A DNA stretch of 64,000 bases from positions 1-64,000 of the forward strand of contig CAVQER010000007.1 of NCBI GenBank assembly GCA_963711595.1, in the 5' to 3' direction. Each line of letters opens with the position of its first letter. The stretch's first letter is position 1. Source of the DNA: JAUSIF01 sp963711595. Lineage in GTDB: Bacteria > Pseudomonadota > Alphaproteobacteria > Rhizobiales > Xanthobacteraceae. Shown here in pieces: positions 1 to 6,837 of the stretch. The notes under the pieces were generated by a model that worked only from the letters and a program-made list of their open reading frames with translations, had not been told where the DNA came from and ran no database searches. The translations under genes and the position numbers were made by a program.

Positions 1-1025
1 TCGAGCCGCTCACCGGTCACGTCGTAGAGCCGCTCGTGACGGGTCACAGCAGTGGCTTTTCGCCGGTTGCCGTAGTCGCAGCTGCGGTATTCTGGACGTG
101 GTTGTGGGGCCCGATCGGCCTTGTGCTTGCAACCCCACTGACGGTCTGCCTGATGGTTGTCGGGCGGCACGTCGATCGCTTGAAGTTCCTCGACGTGATT
201 TTCGGGGACGAGCCAGTCCTGACACCGACGGAACTCGTTTATCAGCGCATGCTCGCAGGCGACGCCGTAGAGACGGCCGATCAGGCCGAACTCTATTTGA
301 AGCGGGAGCCGCTGCAGAGCTTCTATGAGAATGTTCTCGTCCAGAGCCTCAGGCTGGCCCACGCGGACTTCGAACGCGGTGACGTGGAAGAAGATCGGTT
401 GGTTCGAATGCGTAGCGTGGCTGCGGAGATCATCGACGATCTCGCGGCGCATGAGGACGCGACGCCGAAACCGTCGAACGACGAGACCGTACCCGGCGGC
501 CTCCCGCCATCCGCAGTTGCGGATGGCTCACCCGATAAGCCTGCCGCTACAGACCTTGCGCCGGGGTGGCAGGGTGCCGACGCGGTGCTTTGCATTCCCG
601 GACACGGCCCCCTTGATGACACGTTGGCGCTCATCGTTGCACAGCTCGTCCGGCGTCATGGCCTAGGTGCGCGCGCGGAAGCAGCAAACGCGCTTTCGAT
701 GACGCGCATCTTCTCTCTCGGATCGGAAGGCGTCGCACTTGTGTGTGTTTGTTACTTGGCCGCGAGGCCTGCGGAAATCCGGTATTCGGTAAAGCGCCTG
801 CGCCGACGGTTTCCGGACGCCATTGTCATGGTTTGCCTCCCAGGGCAGGGCGAGGGCGAAGGGGACCAGCCGCTTTCCCTTTCGGACGATATTACGGTGG
901 TTCGTTCGCTCTCATCGACCGTACAGGAAATTCTTCAAGTATCGCAGTTCGCATCGCAAGAAGACAAAGCAGAGGCCGAGAACGAGGGGGCGTTCGCGCG
1001 GTCGCCCGTGACACCGGTGCGGTGA
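1..1025 (+). CDS. AI-2E family transporter (PerM-like), long form, 5' partial
   Basis: The reading frame is open from base 3, so the start lies upstream of the window. The first ~50 residues are the last conserved part of an AI-2E/PerM permease: a VEPLVTGHSSG stretch, then hydrophobic helices with FWTWLWGPIGLVLATPLT. After the membrane part comes a cytosolic extension of roughly 280 residues, beginning PTELVYQRMLAGD, which is known in long rhizobial members of this family. A second globular segment (about residues 190-295, from VLCIPGHGPLDD to IVMVCLPG) looks like an alpha/beta sensor-like fold. Substrate unknown; the family name does not prove autoinducer export. Family assignment is firm, function is not. 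Confidence 0.85.
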   Translation, partial: EPLTGHVVEPLVTGHSSGFSPVAVVAAAVFWTWLWGPIGLVLATPLTVCLMVVGRHVDRLKFLDVIFGDEPVLTPTELVYQRMLAGDAVETADQAELYLKREPLQSFYENVLVQSLRLAHADFERGDVEEDRLVRMRSVAAEIIDDLAAHEDATPKPSNDETVPGGLPPSAVADGSPDKPAATDLAPGWQGADAVLCIPGHGPLDDTLALIVAQLVRRHGLGARAEAANALSMTRIFSLGSEGVALVCVCYLAARPAEIRYSVKRLRRRFPDAIVMVCLPGQGEGEGDQPLSLSDDITVVRSLSSTVQEILQVSQFASQEDKAEAENEGAFARSPVTPVR

Positions 1026-1188
1026 ACTGGGAGGCTCGTTCACCACTGGCTGGACGGACTGGCCTGCTGGTCGATGGAGGATCTCTATCTGAGCGCTACA
1101 ACTTTGCTTCAGATCATCGTTGCAACTGAGGCCACAAGACAACGACCCTTCTCTTCGGGCGTGTCGGCTGATTGTTGAGTTGCGTCCA

Positions 1189-1401
1189 ATGCCCCGCCGA
1201 AAGAAAGCCAGGCCAGCTCCTCGCGCCCTCATGGCAAGTGACTTGATGCGGCTCACACCCGCTGAGACTCGCAAGCGCGTCGGCATGAAGCGGCGTCTGA
1301 AATCTCTGAAAGCACCGGAGCCGGAGCCCGCAGTGAAATACGATGCGAGTGTGCTGCGTCGTTGGCGGAAGCCCGAGAAGCCGATCGAGATTATCGGGTG
1401 A
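1189..1401 (+). CDS. Small basic protein of unknown function, copy 1 (70 aa)
   Basis: I do not recognise this family. It begins MPRRKKAR, is very basic in its first half (RKRVGMKRRLKS), and ends with a KAPEPEPA linker and an acidic tail (WRKPEKPIEIIG). A paralogue lies at 4196-4408. The ATG at 1189 is preferred over an upstream ATG because the 15-nt ATTGTTGAGTTGCGT just before it is also present before copy 2, but there in a different reading frame, so it is leader and not coding. No signal peptide or cysteines. The basic head and conserved tail could fit nucleic-acid or protein binding, but that is a guess. Confidence 0.7.
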   Translation: MPRRKKARPAPRALMASDLMRLTPAETRKRVGMKRRLKSLKAPEPEPAVKYDASVLRRWRKPEKPIEIIG

Positions 1402-1530
1402 GATTACGCCGCGACTAGTTTGCGCCGTCTCCACCACCTGCGTTTTGCGGCCCTAGTCCTCGCGACCCTGATCCCCTGCTCTTGGATTCAGCAAGGGTGA
1501 ATATGCCAAGGCTCTCATATTCTTAGCAGT

Positions 1531-2946
1531 TTAGCGCGTGAGAGCGCTCGCGGCATCGAACGCGATTTTGCAGCGCAGCCCCGATGCGCGCCAGTCATAG
1601 CTCACGTCGCCGTTGAAGTGTGCCCTAATCATGCTCTCCACAACACGCATGCCAAAGCCCTGGTGGGCGGGCGGCTCGACAGCCGGCCCATTCACTTCCG
1701 ACCATAGAATGTTGGCACGTCCGTCCGTGCGGGACCAATCAACTTCGACGCGCCCTGTTGGACTGGACAAGGCACCGTACTTGGCGGCATTGGTAGCAAG
1801 CTCATGGATGATGACTGCCATCGTTTGAGCTACGCCAGGCTGCAGCACGAGATTTGGACCATCAATCCTGAAGCGCGTGTTTCCTTCTTGCGAGTAAGGA
1901 GCCAGTTCCTGGGCGATCAGGTCCCGCAACGCGGCTCCGGTCCATCGCAATTCCACGAAAAGCGCATGAACGTTCGCGAGCGCTTGAATGCGCCCCTCGA
2001 TGACATTCTTGAAATCCTCCGCGCTCTTCGCGCGGGTAAGCCGAACGGCGGCCTGCACGGTCGCAAGCACGTTCTTCGTGCGGTGTTCTGCTTCGCGCGC
2101 AAGCAAGGCAAGTTGAGCCTCATTTTTCTTGCGGTCGCTGATATCGCGCGCAATCTTCGACGCGCCAATCACCTTGCCAACGGCGTCCTTTATCGGCGAC
2201 ACCGTCAGCGAAACCTCAACCCGGCCTCCATGCTTGCGTTGGCGGACGGTCTCATAATGTTCAACGCGCTGGCCCCTTTTGATGCGCTGGATGATGGCGT
2301 CCTCTTCGCTGTGATTTTCGCGGGGGATTATGGTCTTGATTGAACGGCCAATAATTTCCTCGGCAAGATAACCGAAAAGCCGTTCCGCGCCCGTGTTCCA
2401 GCTGGTAATGATGCCATCGAGGTTCTTAGCGACAATGGCGTCGTCGGACAACTCAACAATCGACGCAAGGCGCTGAGTGGTTTCCTCCGCACGCTTACGA
2501 TCTGTAATGTCCACCAGCATGTTCACTGCACCGATGAACCGTCCCTGCAAATCATAGATCGGTGTTGGGAAGGGGATGAACGGGACGCGAATCCCGTCAG
2601 GACGTTCGGCAATCGCTTCCATCCCGCGGACGGGGCGCCTTTCCCTTACAGTAATCGCCATCGGGCATTCGCTGTGCGGCATCACCCGACCATCGGGCCA
2701 GAATAGCCTCCACGATCCACACCATTCGCTGTGGCCCAAGTCCGGACGATGGCCCCAAAGCTGAGCGGCCGCTTCATTATAGTAGGTGATATGACCGGCG
2801 CCGTCCGTCGTGTAGATCGCTGCAGGAAGGGCGTTGACCAGTGCGCGAAAAAAATCATCCCCACTGAGCAACGATTCCCCTAGGCGTACCGCCACGCTTT
2901 CCGACAGCAGCAACTCGGACTTAACAGGGGGTGCAACGACCGTCAT
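1531..2946 (-). CDS. PAS-PAS HWE-family histidine kinase
   Basis: 471 aa, soluble, no membrane segments. PAS 1 spans about residues 30-150 and PAS 2 about 155-275; both end in the DITDRK / DISDRK signature. The kinase part is HWE type: phospho-acceptor His at about 288 in REAEHRTKN, N-box HELATNAAKYGALS at about 381-394, and the W-x-E signature (LWSEVNG) at about 415. HWE kinases often act as sensors in the alphaproteobacterial general stress response (PhyR-NepR-EcfG) or in light/redox signalling. No response regulator lies beside it, so its partner must be elsewhere. The first PAS might bind a ligand, but none can be named from sequence. Confidence 0.9.
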   Translation of the reverse strand: MTVVAPPVKSELLLSESVAVRLGESLLSGDDFFRALVNALPAAIYTTDGAGHITYYNEAAAQLWGHRPDLGHSEWCGSWRLFWPDGRVMPHSECPMAITVRERRPVRGMEAIAERPDGIRVPFIPFPTPIYDLQGRFIGAVNMLVDITDRKRAEETTQRLASIVELSDDAIVAKNLDGIITSWNTGAERLFGYLAEEIIGRSIKTIIPRENHSEEDAIIQRIKRGQRVEHYETVRQRKHGGRVEVSLTVSPIKDAVGKVIGASKIARDISDRKKNEAQLALLAREAEHRTKNVLATVQAAVRLTRAKSAEDFKNVIEGRIQALANVHALFVELRWTGAALRDLIAQELAPYSQEGNTRFRIDGPNLVLQPGVAQTMAVIIHELATNAAKYGALSSPTGRVEVDWSRTDGRANILWSEVNGPAVEPPAHQGFGMRVVESMIRAHFNGDVSYDWRASGLRCKIAFDAASALTR

Positions 2947-3322
2947 AGCTACGATTACGCTCCTCGAATTCGCTCAACCTAAGGCGAAGCGAGGCGAAAG
3001 GGCAATCTGCGCGCAAAAGAAAATTTGGTCTGCTAAGCGGAACGAATTGACGTTGTCCGCGTTTGTGCTGCCTTCGAGCTTTCGTAATCCCCTCAGCGCT
3101 GGGATACGGGGCGTAAACGTGATGGTTTCGCGCGCACTGCTCAGCTCTCGACCTTGGAACCCAATGATCCGGCCGATAGCAGAGTCTTTAGTAAAATAGG
3201 AACCCTGCCTGGACGACACGACGAGCGCGTTCACGCGACAGCACGATCGTCGTGCCGAGCGAAAGTCAAAACAAGATCAACAAGAGTCTGCGAGACGCGC
3301 TCAGGGATTCCGGGCAATCGAA
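2947..3322. other. Intergenic region between HWE kinase and zinc-ribbon gene
   Basis: 376 nt without a convincing gene. It contains the EcfG-like promoter listed separately. Small ORFs exist on both strands but none has a ribosome site or recognisable sequence. I found no matching GGAAC/CGTT site directed at the kinase itself. Confidence 0.5.
3039..3063 (+). promoter_or_regulatory. Candidate EcfG (sigma-ecf general stress) promoter
   Basis: GGAAC at 3039-3043, a 16-nt spacer, then CGTT at 3060-3063. This is the published core of EcfG-type promoters in alphaproteobacteria (GGAAC-N16/17-CGTT). It points toward the zinc-ribbon gene starting at 3323, leaving a leader of about 250 nt. A HWE kinase gene sits right behind it, which is in keeping with stress-response genes. 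One exact match can still occur by chance. Confidence 0.45.
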
Positions 3323-3583
3323 GTGACGCACTACAGATCCCCGCCCCTCTCGGCTTGGCCGCTCCCGATGGTCCGGCTCATCTGCGAGCAATGCGGCCGG
3401 CGCGGGCAGTACAGGAAAGAAACCTTGATAGATAAATTTGGGGACTTGCCAGGCCCTGACTTGCTCGTGGCCGTCGCGGACTGCCCGAGGCAGAAGTTGC
3501 TCGGGGAACGCTGCGGGATCGTTTTCGCGGACTTGCGAGTTTCCGTTTCCGATGCTCTGGCCAGTCCACGACCTGTAGGCTGA
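3323..3583 (+). CDS. Small zinc-ribbon-like protein of Rhizobiales (86 aa)
   Basis: The core is LPMVRLICEQCGRRGQYRK, a C-x2-C knuckle followed by a basic run, with further Cys later (VADCPRQ and GERCGIVF) that could complete a zinc site. Proteins with a near-identical core (CxxCGRRGQYRK followed by LI..FG) are frequent small hypotheticals in Bradyrhizobium and relatives. A GTG start at 3323 is used because family members have residues ahead of the PLPMVRL segment; an in-frame ATG at 3368 is the alternative. It lies downstream of the EcfG-like promoter and converges with the secreted-protein gene, leaving 8 nt. Function unknown. Confidence 0.7.
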   Translation: MTHYRSPPLSAWPLPMVRLICEQCGRRGQYRKETLIDKFGDLPGPDLLVAVADCPRQKLLGERCGIVFADLRVSVSDALASPRPVG

Positions 3584-3591
3584 GACCTCGT

Positions 3592-4065
3592 TTATTTCCT
3601 CTGACAGCCGGCGATTGCGTTTGCCCGTGTCATTGTTTCGGATTGGATAATTCCGGGATGAGCACCTAAGCACCAAAATAAATGCGCTCGGTGGTCGCTG
3701 TGCCACTGAACCCCAGTGCCCCCACACTTAAGTCTAAGATTCTGGGAGTTCGTCTGCACGGCTTCGGAAGCGTAGCTGCCGCAAGTACGACATGAATTCT
3801 CGGCGTCGTAGCGGGTTCGTCTTTCAGCGTCGATATCCCCGTCTCCTGCCCTCATGCACCAAACGTAGTGCTCTTGGGAATTGAAACTGAAGCGCCCGCC
3901 GCGAAACGTATCGCAGCCGCCGTCGCTGATCTTCCTGGCCAGACTAACTGCCTCATTGGCATAGGCTTCGCACTGAGCATGGCCGCCAGCGAAGGCGCCA
4001 CTGCCCATCGTTAGCCCGAGCGCGACAGCCGCCGCCGGAATAGTCGCAACGCTAAATTTCTTCAT
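3592..4065 (-). CDS. Secreted double-module eight-cysteine protein, paralogue A (157 aa)
   Basis: Starts MKKFSVATIP with a classical signal peptide (basic n-region, AAAVALGLTM core, cleavage probably after GAFA). A GGGGGG ribosome site precedes the ATG at 4065; an upstream in-frame extension lacks one. The mature part has eight Cys at about 32, 51, 70, 92, 95, 114, 132 and 154, arranged as two similar halves: C-x2-YA-x2-AV, C about 18 residues on, a G-x-x-[FW]-x-S/H core, an H-x2-WC, an E-x-x-T/R stretch, then a closing Cys. The even number and regular spacing suggest disulfides in the periplasm or outside. I do not know a named family; similar WC/YA modules occur in uncharacterised alphaproteobacterial secreted proteins. 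Paralogue B follows at 4456. Confidence 0.75.
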   Translation of the reverse strand: MKKFSVATIPAAAVALGLTMGSGAFAGGHAQCEAYANEAVSLARKISDGGCDTFRGGRFSFNSQEHYVWCMRAGDGDIDAERRTRYDAENSCRTCGSYASEAVQTNSQNLRLKCGGTGVQWHSDHRAHLFWCLGAHPGIIQSETMTRANAIAGCQRK

Positions 4066-4195
4066 GGCAATCCCCCCAACGCTGCGCGAAGCGGAACACG
4101 CCCACCGGGGCGCGTCAAACGTCGCCGACACGACTGCTTGACTGATGCTGCTACTGCCCCGATATCGGGCGGTGTCATTGTTGAGTTGCGTACCG

Positions 4196-4408
4196 ATGCT
4201 CCGCAAAAAGAAATCTAAGCCAGTTCACCGCGCCCTCATGGCAAGCGATCTATTGCGACTCTCGCCCAAAGAGGCTCGCAAGCGTGTCGGCATGAAGCGG
4301 CGTCTGAAATCTCTGAAAGCACCGGAGCCGGAGCCCGCGCCGAAATACGATGCGTCGATGTTGAAGCAGTGGCGCAAGCCCGAGCCGCCGATTGAAATCA
4401 TCGAATAA
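4196..4408 (+). CDS. Small basic protein of unknown function, copy 2 (70 aa)
   Basis: Paralogue of the protein at 1189-1401: both share RALMASDL-x-RL, RKRVGMKRRLKSLKAPEPEP, KYDAS, WRKPE and PIEII. A 53-nt block (4286-4338) is identical at the DNA level to 1279-1331, while flanking codons differ more. The start is fixed by the leader ATTGTTGAGTTGCGT, which is shared with copy 1 but in another frame. It is divergent from secreted paralogue A (130-nt shared upstream region) and convergent with secreted paralogue B. Function unknown. Confidence 0.7.
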   Translation: MLRKKKSKPVHRALMASDLLRLSPKEARKRVGMKRRLKSLKAPEPEPAPKYDASMLKQWRKPEPPIEIIE

Positions 4409-4455
4409 GCGGCTTCCGTTTCGGTGGATGTGCGGGTCGGAGCGGCGACGCATCT

Positions 4456-4911
4456 CTATCGCTTGGGTTGCGCTCGGCACGACGCCAGACCTGCGTCGCG
4501 CTCTCTCCTTTCGGACTCTGGCAGGCCATCTCCTGCGCCTAAGCACCAGTTCGCATGGAGCATGATGTTTGAACTCCACCTCGCGCCGTCATAGCCACAA
4601 TGCAGGTTGGCCGCGTCCAATACTTGGCGGGTCGTTGCGGTGGCATAATTGCAACAATAAACGCCTCTTTGACGTTCTCGGTCTTCTACCTGACTTTCAG
4701 CTGCCGAGACGCGCCCACACCAGAGTCGGTGTTCATGAACGTCTGCGCTCCATCGTGCGCCAACGTAATCACATCGACGTGCACGGATAAAGTCAACGGC
4801 GTTCGACGCTCGATCAGCGTACTGAGTACAGTCGTTAGCTTTTGTCGGAGCAGTAAGAGAGAACAGGCTGACGAAAACAGACGAAACAAGCGCGCATCCA
4901 AAAGTCTTCAT
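4456..4911 (-). CDS. Secreted double-module eight-cysteine protein, paralogue B (151 aa)
   Basis: MKTFGCALVSSVFVSLF is a signal peptide, probably cleaved after PTKA. Mature Cys at about 28, 47, 65, 86, 87, 105, 123 and 145 match paralogue A in number and spacing. The two halves read C-TQ-YADRA ... RRCDYVGARWS ... H-RLWC and C-NYATA ... HCGYDGARWSS ... H-ANWCLGAGDG. In each half the G-A-R-W-S and H-x2-WC motifs are the best conserved, so they are probably the fold-defining or binding core. The Cys at residue 6 falls in the signal peptide but without a lipobox. Divergence from A is large, so this is an old duplication unlike the adjoining small-protein pair. Confidence 0.75.
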   Translation of the reverse strand: MKTFGCALVSSVFVSLFSLTAPTKANDCTQYADRASNAVDFIRARRCDYVGARWSADVHEHRLWCGRVSAAESQVEDRERQRGVYCCNYATATTRQVLDAANLHCGYDGARWSSNIMLHANWCLGAGDGLPESERRERDAGLASCRAQPKR

Positions 4912-4944
4912 TGCAGACCAATCCTCGTTATCGACTGACTGACA

Positions 4945-5154
4945 TTACTTTTGGGCAAACGTCTGCCTGGTGCGAGCACCCGTAATGCGGTCCGCCTCGC
5001 CACTCAGCCACTCTTCATTACTCGCGAGGGACTTGAACGCTTTCGCGCGCGTCCGCATGACTTCGCGAGTTTCGGTCCCGAATGAACTATTTTTACGGGC
5101 AGCTCGATATTCAGCAGCAGCTTGATCGCGGAAGTAATCTGAATGCTTTGACAT
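4945..5154 (-). CDS. Small helical hypothetical protein (69 aa)
   Basis: MSKHSDYFRDQAAAEYRAARK start, preceded by a clear GGGAG ribosome site, which decides this start over longer in-frame options. The whole protein is predicted helical and charged (REVMRTRAKAFKSLASNEEW). Short proteins with an S-D-Y-F/Y-R-x-Q-A start and a helical hairpin are abundant in rhizobia and usually unannotated. Cytosolic, no Cys. Function unknown. Confidence 0.6.
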   Translation of the reverse strand: MSKHSDYFRDQAAAEYRAARKNSSFGTETREVMRTRAKAFKSLASNEEWLSGEADRITGARTRQTFAQK

Positions 5155-5462
5155 GTTGGTAGCTCCCTGAGGGGATTTCCCCTTTGGGATGAGGATGGGC
5201 GTCCCTGCGCGGAAAAGATGAGCAATTGTGCTCACTAACCTTCGCCCGGTCGTTTTAGCTAAGAGACACTGAAGGTGAACGGGCACACCGGGGCACAAAA
5301 GGCGATCGAAACTGTTGGAACGAAGGCGACCGAGGAACACCCAGGGATCAAACACTTGATCGTTCCTGTCCAAGATTGATAAAATCCTTCGGAATTGGTG
5401 CGCTGGCGGAAGCCGGAGCCGATCGAGCAGCCGAGGGACCCGGCCGTCAGCGTCCCTGACCT
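5155..5462. other. Gap with gene remnants and small inverted repeats
   Basis: 308 nt without an intact gene. It carries two short inverted repeats upstream of the 69-aa gene (AGGGG-ATTT-CCCCT near 5169, GAGCA-ATTG-TGCTC near 5220) and, at the far end, the degenerate copy of the small basic protein listed next. A 34-codon GTG-started ORF at about 5274-5378 ends in LIVPVQD but has no ribosome site and I do not support it as a gene. Confidence 0.4.
5395..5430 (+). pseudogene. Possible third, degenerate copy of the small basic protein (3' end only)
   Basis: TGGCGGAAGCC at 5404-5414 and CCGATCGAG at 5419-5427 match the 3' end of the gene at 1189-1401 with one codon removed between them, encoding VRWRKPE-PIE against LRRWRKPEKPIE. 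Only this end is recognisable; upstream bases do not align with either copy and a TAA precedes it in frame. It could be a remnant of an older duplication, or chance in a short match. Confidence 0.3.
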
Positions 5463-6014
5463 TCATCCAGTTCCTTGAAGGTTTGCGCCGTCCGGGCGAT
5501 CCCCTCCTGGAAGAGGCGATCCGTCCTTCGAGCCCAGCTCAGCTAACCCGGGATCCATCCGTCCCGGCGCATAGTCGAGAGCACTATCAGCGATTACCGC
5601 TTCAAAGTCCGACTTCTCGAGGTTCAAAAATCTGCGGGACAGCCGCTTTCCGATCTCAGCGAGTACGAGCGCGAGCGGCGGCTCCTGAATTGCGCGCCGA
5701 TCATCAATGTTCTTGCTGAGCCGGTAATCGCTCCATCGCGTCTCGGCCTCGAGAGGCGCGTTGGAGGGAGACACCGAGTATCCTTGACGAATTTTTTCCC
5801 GCCGTTCCCGCTCGGCGGCTGGGTCCGGGTTTAGTTGTGGCAGGCCAGCGGCGAGCCGGTCGGCGACGGCTTGGGAATATTTGGATGCTAGCTCAGCGTG
5901 ACTTTTCTTTTGATCTGCGGTGACGATCGCGCGCCAGTCCTGCGCACGCGCAACTGCGAGCGCCAACTGTGTCCCACGTACGGACTCAAGCGACTTGCGA
6001 GTTGCGTCGTCCAT
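5463..6014 (-). CDS. Hypothetical protein (183 aa)
   Basis: Start chosen at MDDATRKS because TAAGGAGAGCGAAA precedes it, a strong ribosome site. The N-terminal half is helical and charged (AVARAQDWRAIV, KKSHAELASKYSQAVADRL), the middle has an R/E-rich AAERERREKIRQGY, and the rest is soluble and less regular, ending in a Gly/Pro-rich tail. No signal peptide, membrane segment or catalytic motif seen. I recognise no family. Codon use is plausible but less convincing than in core genes. Confidence 0.5.
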   Translation of the reverse strand: MDDATRKSLESVRGTQLALAVARAQDWRAIVTADQKKSHAELASKYSQAVADRLAAGLPQLNPDPAAERERREKIRQGYSVSPSNAPLEAETRWSDYRLSKNIDDRRAIQEPPLALVLAEIGKRLSRRFLNLEKSDFEAVIADSALDYAPGRMDPGLAELGSKDGSPLPGGDRPDGANLQGTG

Positions 6015-6043
6015 TTTCGCTCTCCTTAGGTCAGCGCGATCGG

Positions 6044-6273
6044 TTGAACTACAATCGCAAGCTACTGGGCCGGCGCTACTCGGAATTTCGCGCGCTTCTT
6101 TCGGGGCGGCTACGACCCGGACTACTTCCCGTACACTCAACTGAAAGATCATAAGAGACTAGTCGACTGCCTCCTGAAGGAGGAGGAACTGCCTCACCTC
6201 GGCATCAAGTACAGCTGCTTTGAACTAGCGGAGGCAGAAAAGCGGAGCCGGAAAAACAAAAAGAGCCGGTAAA
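6044..6273 (+). pseudogene. Broken small ORF, unrecognised
   Basis: The frame from 6125 to the TAA at 6271 reads protein-like (FFRGGYDPDYFPYTQ, then HKRLVDCLLKEEELP, KYSCFELAEAEK, and a basic RKNKKSR end) but has no start codon. A second frame upstream from a TTG at 6044 reads LNYNRKLLGRRYSEFRA and would join it if one base near 6105 were removed. So this looks like a ~75-codon gene with one frame break, either real or a sequence error of the kind seen elsewhere in this window. Identity unknown. Confidence 0.35.
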
Positions 6274-6283
6274 ACCGGCTCTC
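6252..6283 (-). terminator. Rho-independent terminator (minus strand)
   Basis: Read on the minus strand: AGAGCCGG, loop TTTTA, CCGGCTCT (6283 to 6263), followed directly by TTTTTGTTTTT-type sequence. The 8-bp GC-rich stem and the U-tract make this one of the clearest terminators in the window. No minus-strand protein gene ends just upstream; the nearest minus transcript is tRNA-Ser about 350 nt away. Confidence 0.65.
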
Positions 6284-6633
6284 ATTGCAGCCGCCATACG
6301 GCGACCTCCCGGGCTAGGCCCGCTATCTAAATGGGCCTAGCTCGCTGATTTGTCAAATTTTTTTCTTGATTCTTTTTCAACGACTTACGCTCGCGCATCG
6401 GTCCATCGATGGGCCACCGCTTTTCCCAAACGATGCCTGCAACGCGAGATCTGTTTTTTCTTCGGAAGATCGCGACCGCCGGCAGGACTATCCAGATGAC
6501 GAACGCAGGGCGCAATCAGCGAAGCTAAAATCGCAAAAATCTCAAGCGGACACTGGACAAGACACCCGTCATGGGTAGCGGCGCGTGGGTAACAGCAAAA
6601 ACCGCGGGAAAAAGTATTGAAAAACAAGTTGAC
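6284..6633. other. Non-coding stretch between terminator and tRNA-Ser
   Basis: 350 nt, visibly richer in A/T runs than its surroundings. It contains a strong hairpin (6311-6343) and ends against a minus-strand terminator. Weak ORFs exist (for example a TTG-started 62-codon one on the minus strand, 6327-6515) but none has a ribosome site. It may be the 3' trailer of the tRNA-Ser transcript or hold a small RNA. Confidence 0.4.
6311..6343. repeat. Strong inverted repeat / hairpin
   Basis: GGGCTAGGCCC (6311-6321), an 11-nt loop, then GGGCCTAGCTC (6333-6343): 10 of 11 positions pair. On the plus strand a T-run follows only after ~14 nt, so it is not a classical terminator in that direction. Together with the terminator 28 nt away it gives two consecutive hairpins on the minus strand, the kind of 3' end many small RNAs have. 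Confidence 0.5.
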
Positions 6634-6723
6634 TGGCGGAGGGGGTGGGATTCGAACCCACGGTACGGTTTCCCGTACACACGCTTTCCAAGCGGGCGCC
6701 TTAAACCACTCGGCCACCCCTCC
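6634..6723 (-). tRNA. tRNA-Ser (anticodon GGA)
   Basis: Class II tRNA read on the minus strand. Acceptor GGAGGGG (from 6723) pairs with CCCCTCC; discriminator G and an encoded CCA follow (6637-6634). D-arm TGGCCGAGTGG, anticodon loop centred on T-GGA-A, a long variable arm (GTACGG-GAAA-CCGTAC), and T-arm GGGTTCGAATCCC are all present. Reads UCC/UCU. Confidence 0.95.
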
Positions 6724-6837
6724 GGAGCGGCGGACTATACTGCGTGGTCGAGGCGAAACAAGTTAAGCTGCCGGCATCTTTCAACGCGGTTGCGCAACGC
6801 GCGGACGCGGTCTAGTTGAGGCGCGGGTGCGGATCGC

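Noticed and set aside
4945..5466. Longer 173-codon version of the 69-aa minus-strand protein
   Set aside because: The extra N-terminal part runs through the gap region with remnants and has no family-like sequence; a strong ribosome site precedes the MSKHSDY start.
6327..6515. 62-codon minus-strand ORF (TTG start) between the terminator and tRNA-Ser
   Set aside because: No ribosome site, poor start, and it overlaps a strong hairpin; more likely non-coding.
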